Source: Hoplostethus atlanticus (taxonomy: Eukaryota > Chordata > Actinopteri > Trachichthyiformes > Trachichthyidae). Taken from it: 64,000 nt of DNA. Where the stretch lies: positions 2,010,001-2,074,000 of the forward strand of contig JAXDDX010000001.1 of NCBI GenBank assembly GCA_034670405.1. The letters run 5' to 3'. The position numbers were made by a program, and so were the translations under genes. The first letter of the stretch is position 1. Every line of letters starts with the position of its first letter. The notes beneath the pieces are model-generated. The model made no database searches, had not been told where the DNA came from, and saw only the letters and a program-made list of their open reading frames with translations. This document shows, one piece after another, positions 1-14,200 of this stretch.

Positions 1-814
1 CTTGTTATTTATCACTATGCCACTAATTATAAAGCTGCAATAACAACCAGTGCTGATATTAAGACTGTTAGATACACTCTTGATTGTTCATTAAAGTAAG
101 TGTGGATAAAAAATACCAGCCTCCTGGCAAGTGTTTTAGTAGTCACTGGATGTATTGTATTCAATGTATTCAAACACCCATATATACATATAGTATATAT
201 ATATATATATATAGTATAGTGACTTTTGAAATTTCACCTGCCACAAATTTGAGTTTCCTACCACAATCCTCACTCATCAGTTGCCTAATCTCTAGCAGAG
301 GCCACAGAAAGTGCTGGTGTTCTTGGACTTGGACATGTTGTGTAATTCATTACAGAGGCGCAATTGTCTGAGGTGTGATGGTGAACTTTGGACTGTACAG
401 GCATAGAAGCAGAGAAGGAAGTAGGTAACAGAGCCCTCCAGTGGATACTGTGGGTATTGCATAGTGCTGGCGTGTTGGCAAGCCCCCATAATGATAATAG
501 TAATAATAATAATGATAATGATAATTTTTGATACTAACTTTATTGATCTTATTGTTGACTTATTGTTGACTTTATTGTTATTCTCTTTTTGCTTGAGAAC
601 AGAGTACATGGTGAGCTACAGAACAGCGCCCCCTAGTGCTGGTAGGGATGAAGTGTCTTGCTCAAGGGCACTTCAGCAGGTCGGACGCTTGCCAACACGA
701 GGGGCTTGAACCCAGGTCCTAAATGCTAAATGTGTCGTGACGAAATGCATTTAAACCCAAACGCTACAGTGTGTTGTTACTAGTCGGCAGAAATACATGA
801 GCAGACAAACAAAC
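1..814. other. intergenic, downstream of dennd2a
   Basis: No gene recognised. Holds a (TA)n run at 187-216, imperfect AAT/GAT triplets at about 485-525 and a minus-strand SINE copy at about 605-720. Confidence 0.6.
605..720 (-). repeat. tRNA-headed SINE copy (fragment)
   Basis: On the minus strand it contains a box B-like GGGTTCAAGCC, then AGCGTCCGACCTGCTGAAGT and CCTTGAGCAAGACACT. The same order of motifs is in the adck2 intron copy at 37880-37985, which establishes a dispersed family. Similar modules are widespread in teleost V-SINE-like elements. Confidence 0.7.
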
Positions 815-1850
815 AGCTCTAATTAAAATCACTATTTATTCAGTTTCATTGCATTCTCAATCAAGTTTAAGGCAAACCTAGTGGTGTTTTAGAAGCACGT
901 TGATATCGATCGGCCTAAGATACGTTTTTTTCGTTCAACATCAAATCTATTAAAATTGTATATCCAAATCCAGGTGAAACATGTATTCACGTTGATTTTC
1001 TGTGTCATGACTCTTTCTCACTCCTTAAACATCCCCTCGCCCCTTTTTTGGTGTGTTCACTCCTTTTCCAATGAGAAGTTAATTTACTCAAAACAGTGGT
1101 GCATATACCCGACAACCCAAAGTGGTCTGAACTAGACTAAATACAGCCTATTACAAACTACAGGAGATTTTCTTTGCGCTCATTTGAAGAAAAAAAGAGA
1201 TTAAGTTTGCCTGGAAAGTATATAAATTAACTTAAAAGCCTCCTGTTGAAGAAGTTGTACTATTATATATATTTTTTTAAAAAGAGGTTTCTATAGAAAA
1301 TACTTGGAATGTATTAGAAAGTATTGTACAAAATTGAATCTTTCATTTGGCTGGACGGCAACATCTTCAGTGACGGTCCTCATTGGTGCATTTTAGGGTG
1401 AAGGGGGGTGAAGTCAGTGGCAGAAAGACAGCGAACACTGTTCCAAGTGGATTCACACTGTGCTATACAATAATGTACACGGCAGGGACTGACTATAAGC
1501 TTTACAAAAGCGAGCTCTCACAAAACACCAGGGCCTTGGGAATAGTGAAACTAGACATTACCATCAGAGCACGGGGTCCATATGGTGGGACTTTTGGTCC
1601 GAGTTGCATAAACCCCACACACACCACTAGTGGAGAGTGTCTGACTAGCTAAACCCTAACATCCCCCAGAATCCCTCATGTTCACAAACACTCAGTCCAG
1701 TTCTGTTTAAGGGTCTGCCCTCGATATGACCCATAGGCACACATATCTCCGTCTCCATGCTCCGGAGTAGGTCTGAGAGAGTGTGTCCTTGTCGTCTGCA
1801 CGACCCTCCATGCTTCTTGTTCCCCACACTTGGGATCCTTACTCAAAGCA
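815..1850 (-). other. dennd2a: dennd2a 3' UTR (predicted)
   Basis: About 1 kb after the stop without a coding frame. It ends by inference 15-25 nt beyond the AATAAA hexamer on the minus strand at 840-835. Transcript data would fix the exact end. Confidence 0.6.
835..840 (-). terminator. polyadenylation hexamer for dennd2a
   Basis: AATAAA on the minus strand, about 1010 nt downstream of the dennd2a stop, in an A/T-rich setting. Chosen as the best canonical hexamer between the stop and the SINE at 605-720. Confidence 0.5.
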
Positions 1851-1882
1851 TCACTTTTTGGACAGGAATTTCATCTTGTTTC
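1851..1882 (-). CDS. dennd2a: dennd2a terminal coding exon 19
   Basis: Completes GNKMKFLSKK and stops with TGA at 1853-1851. Acceptor is TTTTTCAG. The tail matches the GNKMKFLxKK end of vertebrate DENND2A. Confidence 0.94.
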
Positions 1883-4800
1883 CTGAAAAATAAACACAGG
1901 AAACAGATTTGAATGAAGACACGTTAAAAAGAGTGAATATTTTTTTACTATGTTATATGTCTATGTTTATATACTCGTATGGTGTATCAGGGTGAAGTAA
2001 GGGAGTGGAAGATGACGGGGGATGTACAGTAACTCTTACCTAGCCCCTTGAGGAACTTGTTGACTCCTCGCTGCTCACTCCCAGGCAACGAGTCCAGGTA
2101 TTCTTGTGCCCTCACCTCAAACAGACCTGGATATAACACACACATCACATTTACACATCAAACTATCAAAATATAGTTTATATAGTCATATTTTGGTCCA
2201 CTTCTAAGAAAACATACAAATCAAAATACTTAAAAGAGATCCCTGACCTCAACTGGATTAACCTAGATAAATAAGGGTCAAATAAATGTAATAACATACA
2301 TAATAAATACATAATAAATAAATAAATAATTGTTTATCACATAAATCAAATAAAATCTCACAATGCTGATGTGTAACAACCATCAGACTCTGATTACATC
2401 GAATTGATTGAAGCTGCTGTCTTCTCCCAGTACCTCTGAGTCCCTGCCTGCGTAGCTCCCTCTCCTGGATGAAGCCGGTGAACATCTGGGTCTCCATGAA
2501 CACCTCCAGGAACCTCCTCAGGCTCTTGGAGGTCACCGCCTTGCGAAATGCCTCGCGCTGGAAGGAGGAGGAGGGCGTCGGCGAGGAGGAAGACGAGACG
2601 GACGACTCATCCTCCCGTTCCGCTCCGCCCATGAAGAGGGAGTAGTGACCCACCATTTCTACAAAGAAACGCACAAAGGCCTCCGACACCACCGTGCTCA
2701 GGGAGCAGGAGTCTGGGCGAGGGTAGGGGAGGGAGAGGGGGAGGAGAATGAGAAGGAAAGGTTTAGGATTTGGTCAGAGAATTGAAAGGGGCAATAAGGA
2801 AGATTTGCACAAAATGACCCAGCAATTCACACGGTGCTGAGAGGTCTGGCTATCAAAACTCACTTTCCGGCCTAGAAATTCAAGCCACTCCCCTTTTCCT
2901 CCACCCCACCTGCTCCCAACGCATTTTCAGCTGCTCAACGATGAAAGTGCAAACGGCATCAAAGACATTTCAGCTGAATTTTACTCATTTTCAAGCAAAA
3001 AAAAAAGCAAATGACAAAGCAGTATTATTATTACACTACTTTCATCATGATGTTTTACCTCTTCCTAGACATTTCTGTTGGATCTCCGCTGTAGTTAGCT
3101 AGCTTACTTGTCTCTACAGTGAAAATGTTGTTTGTGTCAATTACATGCCAATGTTGTTGCAGTTCCTACTAGTCACTGATAGAGGTCGCTAGAGGACATA
3201 ATGTTCACAACAGTAGAGGACGCTACACGTTGAGTTTATAGCATTGGGTGGCATGTTTCTGATGAAAACAGAAAAATGTTGCATTACTACATCTCAATAA
3301 AAGCAATAGCAAGGGTGCTTACCACTGGGGAGATCTCCTTTCTCACAGGCTAGCTCCCTCCTCTTGTCCAGCACGTGCTCCAGGGCAGCCTGCAGCTTGT
3401 GGGGCAGAATGGAGTCCTCATCGTCCAGCTGGAGAGGACGAAACCCAGAAGTAAGTAACTCAGCGGTAAGTATGTTAACGTTATCAAAATACTGCACACA
3501 TAGGACCTAGTCGATCTAGTCACTACATCTACATTATTAATGGACGCTTTCTACCTGTCGCAGGAAGCGGCTGTTGCCGAGGTCAACCACCAGGACCTGA
3601 GGGAAGAGCAGAGGGAATGTGATGTAATTTCCTGGAGCCATTGTTCAGTGGAGGAAAAGGCGTGAGGCAAAGGGCGCCAGAGACGGTATATCACATACGA
3701 AAAAACGTGTCTCACCTCTTCGATGGGCAGCTCTTTGAGCCGGGGCAGAGAGCTGGAGAGAAGGCCGACGATAAAGGGGGTAGGGGTGCAAACTATATCT
3801 AACATGGAGGGCGGTAGCACGGGGATGTAGGTGTGCTGCCAGGTGAAGGGGTAGAGGAGAGCCACCACAGCATGACAGCACTGAGACAATGTACTGGAGA
3901 GAGAGAGAGAGAGAAGTGATGTGATGATAGCTCATAATAGTTGATATACTGCAGGTCCCAAACACAAATCTGCTTTCTGCCACAAGATGGTGCTAGAGGA
4001 TTCCTCAACAAATAAGCTCTCCCGCCACCCACTTCCTAGTTTGGAACATAACCTGAGCAGTTTGTTTTTACCGTGAGAAGAATGTCAAAAAGCATCTTTT
4101 AGAGGAGCGTGATGTAACACATATAAAAAATATACAGCGGCAGCAAACACTCTCACCCCTCGCTGTTAACTTAATGCCTCCCGTGTGTGCGCCTGGTGTC
4201 AGTTAATTCATTGAGAAAGTGATTGAGGAGGCCAAGTTTCCACTCCACGGTTGTGATCTGCTTATGAGCTCTGGGGAGATTCGCTTTTTCATGCTACCTT
4301 TTTAGCAGCGGTGCATAGACACAGAGGTAGATTACAGAAAAATCATACTCTATGTTTCTATGTACTGTTAAAACATTGTCTTATCTCACCCAAAGCACCA
4401 GGCGTGTGTTATTTGAGCTAAATTGGGATACGATGACTGGTCCCGCTGAGCCCGCGATCTAAACCAGGTGTACCTCAACAGTAAAAAAAAAAAACCCACA
4501 GCGTTAAGAGTTAAAAACTTTCAGTGTGATGGCGTCGACGTGCGCACATGCTAGCTCCGGAGCCGTCTCTCTTTCTATCTGGCGTCCATGACAGTTTTTC
4601 CAGAGAAAGAAATGATTGTTCCCCAGGCGACTGTATAACACAACAGCATTCCTTCCTTTAACACTTGCTCGGCCTCTTCCAACAGTCTGTCCGTCGACTT
4701 GATGCCTCTCTGTCATATCCTTCACGCTCTACTTGCTCTTTTCAGCGTCATACCCGCGCTTCCACTGCTCTGATCGTAGCCGAGTGAATGGATTTGAACG

Positions 4801-5237
4801 TGAGCCCAGAGATGATGTTGTGGCTATGACCCCCCCCACCTCCCACCTCCCACCTCCTTCTCTACTGGGTCTCCCCAACTTTGTGTCCCTCTCAGCTTTT
4901 CTATTCTCTGTTCTGCAAAAAATACTAAGGTGTGGACGGGCTACTCTCCTTTTTTAGAATTGAAAACATTGTGGGATGGTTCAGTTATTAGGTCGCTTTT
5001 GGTCTGCAAGGATAAACCAGAGGATCTCACAAGAACATAGAAGGACAGTCACGACAAACAGCTTGGTCACGGCAGGCAGAAATCAAAGCCACAACTTCCA
5101 AAAAAACATTCATAGACTGAAACAAATCTTCAGCCTGCTCATAATTGAGTGTGCTAAGAATGGAAATCATCTGCTACCAATCTGTGAAGCGGAAAATCAA
5201 AACAAATGAAGTTACAAGGAGACACGTGAGAAATAAC

Positions 5238-5280
<43 letters not shown>

Positions 5281-8200
5281 GACCTATGGCTCTAGAAGCA
5301 ACATGTTTAAATTTTTGCTATTTAGCTGATGCACTTATCCAATCCTTAGTGAGCAGTCAAGGGTTAAGTGTCTTGCTGAGGGACACATGGCCCGTTGAAG
5401 GGGTTGAACCTGTGATCTTTGGGTTACAGGGTGGTCTCTCTCTAAACGACATACTGGGACCAACCTGAGTTTGTCGGCAGTGAAGATGACTCTGCGCTCC
5501 AGCAGTAGGGAGGCAAACACCCGGAGAAGGAGACGCAGACTCAAGGAGGAGAAGAGACATTCAAAGTCAACATGTTCCAAGCGCGAGTCGGACGGCCGGC
5601 ACAGCTCTATCACCTGGAGGAGGGAGGGAGAGAGAGAGGGGGGGGGGAGAGAGGGGGAGGGGGTATTTGAGCTTTAAGGATGGCACAAGAGAGTATTAGT
5701 GAGAACACTGGTGTCCATCGTGGTGCGCCCGCCCTCTCACCTCTGTCCCAGAGCCGGGGAGGAAGTTCTTGACGGTGATGGTCCTCCCCGGAGCAGGGAA
5801 GGGAGCCTCCATGATGCCCCTCATGAAGGGCTGCACCAGGGCAGGAGAGATGGCCCTCCTCTTCTCCACTTCATCCAGGATCTGGAGGAAGAGACAGGCC
5901 AGGAGGCAGTATGATCAGTTGGTTTTAATATAGACAATCACAAGTATACTTAATTGATACCAGTCTCTCTAACCATTTCAACTTGGTTGTTTTCATTTAT
6001 AAATCCATCTTTTTGCTTCTGCTAATAAATACATCAAAAAGTTGCCTCATCAAAATGCAACTGCCATGTCTTTGCAAGATGCTGTAACTGATGTGGTAAC
6101 GATTAGTGTACCATCTAACTATGGATCTATGGATGTCGGATGATGCAATATTATGATGTTGAGGATCCTTCGAGAGACAAATCCTCGGGTCAACAATATG
6201 TACAATATGATGCAGTTGATGACCAACACCTCAACGCAAACAGATGGGAAATCATGAGTAGGAGATGTGTGTTTTTGTTTTTTTCATTTGGCCCCACTGC
6301 ACTATCTATGTGTATCTATGTTGTACACATATATACAGTGATATAGACACAGTATACCATGAACATTTAATGCAGATGCAGAAAAACTGTATTTGCCCTC
6401 GTCTTTAACGGCATGCATACACAAGACACGTTGACGTGAATCTGAGGCTCATTACAGGGAACCAGTTCTGCTGCAGTAACCACAGTTCACATGTGTCTCT
6501 CTGTACTGGAGCCAGGGCTACAAGGCTCTGTGGGAAAGTGGCTACTAGGGAGAGTGTGTGTGGGGCCTGGTGGGTGGGGCCCTGCGGGTACCTAGGGTGG
6601 TACTGCTCTGCACTCTTTATATGGGGTCCATTCCCACGTGTGTGTGTGTATGTGTGCAATACATGAATTCTGTGCAACTTTTGTGCAAAATTTCAATAGA
6701 TGGAAGTAATGCATTTTAAGCATATGTTTATGTACATGTGTGTGTTTGTGCTCATGCTTATGCTCACGGTAACTACCTTGGAGAAAAGGTCGAAGCAGCC
6801 CAGGCGGCTGACGATGCAGTAGACCTCAGGGAGCCTCCGGCCTTTACCGCTGGGCTGTGAACAGACAGACGGCCTCAGAACAGCAGCACGTCACAAGACC
6901 GCTCACCCAAACACAAACTACAGGATTAGACCAGCGGAGCAGAGCAAAGCCTTTGTGTCACGGAGGCTTTGAAGGTGCAATTAAAGAAGCAGAAGCACTT
7001 TATCCCCCAAAATTCAATAAATGTATCAATTGGTGCAGTGACATATTGACCACCTACAAGAGTAAAAGAAGTTGAAGAAATGTTAAAGGACTACGCCGAC
7101 TTTTTGGGAAATTGTCTCGTTGGTCAAATGACCTTTTATATGTTACGATAGGAGTAGCACCAAAATCATCTCTGGTATGAAGACAGACCTTTTAGTAATC
7201 CACAGTTGGTGGTGTTTTTTCTGCCAATCCTCCCATACAGGGTAAGTTGACCAACAGGCCATTTTCCAAAAAAGTCGGTGTACTATGTGCTATGTGAGTT
7301 GCGAGTACTTTTAAATACACAACCTGATGCAGAAGATCAAAATAAGAGAAATAGAACCAGTGACATGTTATTTGGACATGGCTGGGGGCTTACCAGTAAA
7401 CGCCGACAGTAGCCAAACCGCCTGCTGCCATCCTCACCAGTCAGGACGAACGAGAACGTCTCACTGGGGAAAAACAGAAATCATTCAGACAGGCTGGGAT
7501 CTACTTCGAGTCGTGGGCTGTTGTGTGGAAACAGAAATCTCAATTCTGGACGGGACTTGTGCTAGCCAAGCCGGTATTGTTGTAAGTAATGGTTTGCACT
7601 TTGTACTTGAGAGAAAGAAGGACCCTCGGGGGGCAGGCTTACTCCGCAAATATCCACACAAAAGCTCTTCAGTTTTACCTGACAGGTCTTCGCTGACCCG
7701 TGACGACCCTCCTGACAGGGGAGTGTGTCAGACAGTTCAGCGGTTGGGTTCTGCAGGTGGGTGCTTGGCGGCTAGAAGAGCTTGTGCCAAAAACATTCCT
7801 CTGGCCCTTCACCCATCAAACATTTACTGTCGGGTAATTATTAGCCGTCACCCTCAGGACACACATCATCACTTCTTGGAACAATGCGCTCCTTGAGAGG
7901 CTAAGATAGGTGATGTTGGGTAATAGGGGCATTTCCAAACAGCATAAAGAGAGTGGTGATTTTGTAATAGTAAAGTTCCCTCCCTGTAATCATTTGTCAT
8001 TGTCAGTGACACACATAGTTTAAGAGAGCGAAATCATTTTTACAAGCTAAACGGTCATTTGTAACTTTACCTGTCTCACCGACAAGCAGTTTGTGTGGTT
8101 ATGAGTACGGATAGCAGCTGAGCTAACACCAGTCTGACGGGACATTTCTGTATCCCAGTTTAGCATTGCTTTTTCATATTCCCAAGCCAGTCCTCCCGTG

Positions 8201-11200
8201 GCTCCGGTCAGACTCCTACTGACCTGGGGAAGTTGTCAACGGGCGCCCAGTCTTTGGCGTCGGGGAAGCAGAACTGAGGGATGACCTTCAGCTGGTCCTC
8301 AGCCTCCCGCATGAACTTAAAGCTCCTCTCCAGCTAGACGAGAGACGAGAGGACGTTTGATTTAGCCGAAACCAATTTTATTCAATTCAGTGTAACACTA
8401 CCTGAAGGGTCACCACCGTTAAAATGTCTTCAGATTATGACACACAAAAAGCACACTGGATTGAGGCTCCCACAGAGAAAAGAATGAATGAATAAACCAC
8501 AAAGGGAGCATCAATGTATCGTCATGAACTGGCTGAATAGGTTGAAGAGACATTTTAGATATTACTTTAAATAGTGAAATATACTTTTTCAGAATAGGTA
8601 CTTCATTTTTTTCCAATGGTAGCCGTCTCGTTTTTACCTTGAGGGGGAACTGCTGCGTGACCTCTGGAAGGTAAGGAACGCCAGCCTTGGTCTTGTGGAG
8701 CGCCACGACGATGAAATACTCAAAGAGTTTCCTCTCCTGCAGGTCCATCAGATCCCTCTCCAAGGTCCGGTACCGCCCCGTCTGCCTCAGCATGGACTGG
8801 ACCGACACCAGGCGCTGGCTGTGAGCTGAGGCAGGCACACACACACACACACACACTTTTTTTATTTGAAGGACACCCCAGTTAGATACACATCAGTCCA
8901 GGGACCCCGTCTGAGTGTATTGTTGTTGTTAGGTGTAATTTGTGACCAATTAAATGTCTCTCAATACTGTAAGTGGCAAAATAACAATGGAGAGAATTAA
9001 AAGTATGATTAGGATCAGTTTTGATATCACATGCTCTCATTGTGCTTATTTCTAATGAATGAGTTAACAAAAACTATCCCACATTTTTCCCAGCATCCCC
9101 TGAGCCCTTCTCAGTGAGTGAGTGAGGGGGTCCAAATACTTTCACAAGCATCGCTGTAGAGTTCGTTCACTCTGTATCGACTAGAGCTAGTTTTTTATTT
9201 TTTATTTTCAGTTCTCACCTTTTAGTTTCTCCTCTGTGTCACTCTCCGACTCACTGTTCTCATCTGTCACTACGTCGAGGAGATGGCAAAACAGGAAAAC
9301 ACAAGACAGTGAGAGGATATTGCAAGTAACAATCTCAGGAAACTCGGGGCACACGGCGTTTGCTCTCGTTGCATTTATTCCTGCCATACAACCCAGTCCT
9401 CTGAAAACTGGGTCAGTCTCAACTGACCCCAACATGTAAGCCTGCCCGTAAAGCTAAGTGAACACATATGGTGGGGTATTGTTCCTTTTATGGACATAGA
9501 CCTGTATGAGGCCACACTGGTCACATTCCTCATGATGCTGTAGTGAAGGAAATATGGAGGAAAGAGTACGCAGGGGGTAGAGGGCCAAATAAAAAGATGG
9601 ATATACGAAGACCTCAAGTCAGCTGTCACCATAAGATGAACAACCACTATTATAAGCAAAAAGAAAATATATTTTCACAGTTTATGTTTTATTCCCCTGA
9701 AAACACCCTGTTCCTGTGTAACTTCCGTCAGTCTGCTTCAAGTTATCGTCATGCATGCTGTTATTCTATATATTTTATATAGGTTGATAAACTCTAGGAC
9801 AAATAAAAAGGTGAGTAACGTAAACCAGGTTTACTCTCTTTAAACTTCACTAAATTCCCAGTTGAGGAGGAAAGAGAATGAAGGGTAAAACAAACCAAGT
9901 TATTTTTATGGCTGAAGCCCACTTTCAGGAGATTTAACCCTCACCTCTCCCTGAGCTGGACTCAGCAGACTGAGACACCTTCTTCATGCATTTCTTCCCT
10001 CTCCGCGCCTCAAAGATGCCATTGATTTTCAGCACCATCTGTAGGAGGTAAAGCAAAAACAAAAAGTCCATATTTATGAAATCTACCGAACCCACACAAG
10101 ATCACTTCAATACATCTTCTGGGAGGCCTTCCCCGAGGCACACTTCTCACAGGAAATATCTGTCAAAAGATTTTCCCCTGCCTTACTCATCCCCAGATGG
10201 CAGCATGAGTGGACCAGTCCAGAACCTCCCTGAGCACTAGACTGGACCATAAATCACAGAGAGAGGGGTGTGTGTTTTGCGAGTGGCCTCTCAGACCTCC
10301 GTACCTTGGGGATTTTCCTTCGTCTGCGGTTGTAAGGGTCTCCGGAGAGACTCGGGGTGTCGTCGGGGCTGCTGGGCGTGGAGGGGGGGCTGATACGGGA
10401 GGGCGAGGAGATGCCGGTGTCCCGGCTGGTCTTGCGCAGTTCCAGGAGCTTGAAACTTCGACGTTCTGAGTTCTGTCTAAAGAAACCCGACTTGGAGGAG
10501 AGCTGGTGGGGATGGACGGAGCAATAGAGATCGATATAACTGTTAGTGGAACACTGCTTGGTGTTTACAGTGGTGTATTGGCACCGTGTTGTCTTGGTCA
10601 CCAAATTTGACTTGTACCTTAGTTGGAGTGTCAGGGGCAGGGGATGAGGAGGCCGGTGTAACACATTTGCTCCCAAGGCAACTTCTCTCCAGCTCTATAT
10701 CTTCATAGGGGTTCTCCTTGGACGGAGGGTCTGCAGAAGGAAACATTTGACACAACGTTGAGAAATCAAACGGTCCCTGGACTACAAACAGCCCCACGCT
10801 TCAAGCTCACAAAACAGTGGATCAAGTATTCTTTGTTTGGGAATTGTTTTGTTTTTATTCCCATTCCAGATGTACAGCGAGCTGCCAGATGCAGCAGTGT
10901 GCTAGCCCAGCTCATATTTCACTGCGATAAGATGCACGACTGCTGCTAGCACGGCTAATGCTAACTGTAACTCTAGCCACCAGTCCTCTGCAGATAAGGA
11001 GTGAGGTCGGCGCATTTTCCAAGGCCTCTGCTTCTTTCTCTCTCTCTGTCTCCTCTACCTATCAATCCATCCACCAGATGTGACCTGTAGGAGTATAGGA
11101 GGAGGCAGGAGGATAGACAGGGACGTTCAGTTCCCCTCTTTTTCTCTCCCTCTGAGGAAAACAAGGGCTCAGCGTACTGCTTTTCACATTGCTGGCCGCT

Positions 11201-14200
11201 GAGAGCGACAAGCTAATCTCTATGATGTGTTTGCATGCGTGGGTTGTGTGCAAGTGAGCGTGCTGTGTGCGTGTCAGACCACTCATCAGTGTGTGTGCAT
11301 GTGTGTGTGTGTGTGTGTGTGAATACTGGTGACAGTTGCTTTCCTCTCAATCTAAAAGCGCCGACTGGTGTGTCAATTGTGTGTTTGAAGTGGGTTGACG
11401 AGACGAGAGGCGTGTGGAGAGTGAAGACCATCATCACACCCGTTCATTACTGTCTACACTACCATCTCTATCTCTGGCTCTGCCTCCCTCCCATAGGCAC
11501 TGAGCTGCTATTTCAATAGAGAGCTATAGTGAGTTATCCGCGGGGAGCTGCCGAGGCTTCAGTGAACAATGTCGGAGCATTTAAAAGAACAATGAAACTA
11601 TAGGAAAGGACAAAACTACAGCGGGCCAAAATACACTGTGGCATCGCTCAAAGATAATTAAACATAATTTCAGTGTTATGATTTTGCTCTGCAGCATGTG
11701 AACACTTTTGAGTAATGAGCAGCAATATAAAATTATAATATTTATATTTATATAAGCGTTATAAAACTGTCTCTGTGATGAAAACCAAAGAGACGTCGAA
11801 GCCAGAAATGTGCCAAGGGGCCTAAGCCATTCATATGCCCCCTGCTGCACTGACGATCATAGAAGCCAGCCTCAGCGAAGACCTCACACAACGCAACTAT
11901 TATTACAAGTTATGAAATGAAACAGGCTCCAGGTGGGGCAGGCATAACAGCGCAGACAATAAGGTAGGGTATCGTTTTTAATAAGAGCGGAGCAGCGTGC
12001 TTCCAAATTAAAATGCTGGAGCAGAAAAACAGAACAGGCTAAAGAAAGCATGGCCTCCCCATCACCTCAGTCGCTGCTCAGCCTGGACTCTGTGACACTG
12101 ATATGAAGCTGAATGGGTCATGTGGCATATGAAGGGCATAATGCATTATATAGGACAACCTACAACCAAGAATGTTTAACTTGATGTTAATGAAAACACA
12201 AATCATGATTTTACAACAACAATATACCTTGAAAACACATAAATCAATAACTTCATTTTCTCTTTGGTGATCTTACATCCGTAGTAGCAGCACCTAGTGA
12301 AAGACTCTAGTTGGTCAAGACAAAATAGTCTCATCAAACTAGAAGAGCACTCAGTTTATTTCAAAAGTTAGGATTCCCGTTAGGCTGTTCAAGTGCGGCC
12401 CAGCGAGGTTCATCAAGTGCTTCTCTACTTGAAACCATATAAAAGGTCCGGTGTGAGATGTATTTACCTAGTATGTCCTCATAGACATTCTCCTCTGATA
12501 AAGTGCGTGTGAGGCCCAGTCTGGACTGAGCGTACCAGTCCACCCTGGAGCCCTCTGTCGACGACTGGAGCAGGTCCTCAAACTCATAGGACTTCCTGGT
12601 GGACAGATGGACACACAGATTTAGGAGTGTTGCACACTAAAAAACAACAGAGGAAGGAGGAAGGAGAGGGAATGTTGACTGTGTTTACGGATTCAGCGTG
12701 TGCGCTGATGTCTTAATATGCCTGAAAGTCAGACTGAAAGGCTGGCAGGCAGGCAGACATTCCTCTTGGCCAGTTCTGAAAGCCTTCCTCTGCACGGCAT
12801 GCACAAATATATGCATGCACTTACATGCACTCTTATGCACGCACACACACGCACACACACGACTGCTGCACAGGACACTCACAGAGAGACAATATGGCCA
12901 AACAAAGGGCCCAAAGCACCACACTTGAGCAGAGTGAGGCCTCCACATATGGTATGGAATGTAACAGAGCCAAGCCAATCTCCAAACAAGAATGCAGACC
13001 ACTGGAGAAAGTGAACAATAGACATACTCCAATACTGCAAAGTCCACATTTTTGTGGATTTTCTTTTTTTTTCCCTTCAGAATTCTGTTTGTTTGATTGA
13101 AACCATCTGAAGTCAAGCACTACTTGCGAGAGTCCTGCAAATTCCCTGCAAAAGTTTATTTTAGCTGGCAAATAATAGAGATTCAGATTCTGACTTTGTT
13201 TGCGATGAACAACACATAATGCTATTTTTTGGAGTTTCTAACGCTACGAAACCTGTCACTTAATGACCGAACACTCTTTCGCAATCGCAAAAGACCTTGT
13301 GCAATGGTTTCTAACGTCAAAGCTAAACTTCTTGATAAGCCAGGGGCCTCTTAGACATGACTCACACAACTTTGCATGTTGCTCCCCCCCTTTCCAGCAA
13401 AGTTTTGGAATGAGGTACGAGTTGAGTTGATGTGTACATTCTTCACATCCAACCAATGAGCTCATGCGTTGGGATATTTAGAAACAGTATGATGTCATCA
13501 GCAATCAGTGATTTACAGCAGATGTGGGATTTGTTGTGTATTTCACTGTTAGGTTGAGAGTGGGGGAAGAGGAGTCTACAGGGTTATCATTGGTTAATTA
13601 TGGTTTCAGCAGAACCTCCTGAACAGTTTGTTTTTGTGATGTTAGCTCTGAGTTTGAAAAAAGTAAAACACAACCTGGTTTGATCAGGTTAGGTTTACAA
13701 GTCAAGTCTTTTGAGCACATCCATCACGCTCTTCGTTATCAAGCTTCAAGTGAAGAGCTTTTCGTAGGTGTCTGCGAGCACTGCAGCACTGATGGTCAAA
13801 GCTTGAGTCTCTTACCTGTTACTGCTATCCCGGGGTTTGTCAGCCCAGGGTCTCCTGCAGACTCCTGGGGGTGGGCAGGTGGGTAGGGGTGGAGGGGGAA
13901 TGGAGGGCAGAGGGGGCAAGTTCCTCTTGCCCTTCCCTGAGCCGGGCCCTGAGGCTGGGGTACTGGGCGGTGTGTGGTGCTGGAAGGTTCGCTGAGGTTT
14001 GGGTAAAGGGTTTATAGACGGAGCACCAGGCTCAGTGTATACGTTCTCCAGATCCCCCTCCCTCCTCCTCCGTGACCCCCCAGGCCGAACCACATCAAAA
14101 GTCCCAAAAATGGGCTCGTTGGCCCTCTTCTCCGTTTCCTCCTGCTCCTCCTTTGAAGGGGGGCAGAAATAATTCCCTGGGAATGCCAGTGAGGGTTTGT

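Larger units (their letters stand above)
3894..5464 (-). other. dennd2a intron 14-13 interval
   Basis: Intron of about 1.6 kb with no coding signal. It holds an (ATCA)n tetranucleotide run at about 5238-5280 and the SINE copy at 5318-5443. Confidence 0.7.

Noticed and set aside
7327-7896. 189-codon open frame on the plus strand
   Set aside because: Overlaps dennd2a exon 10 in antisense, no domain, no splice or promoter context.
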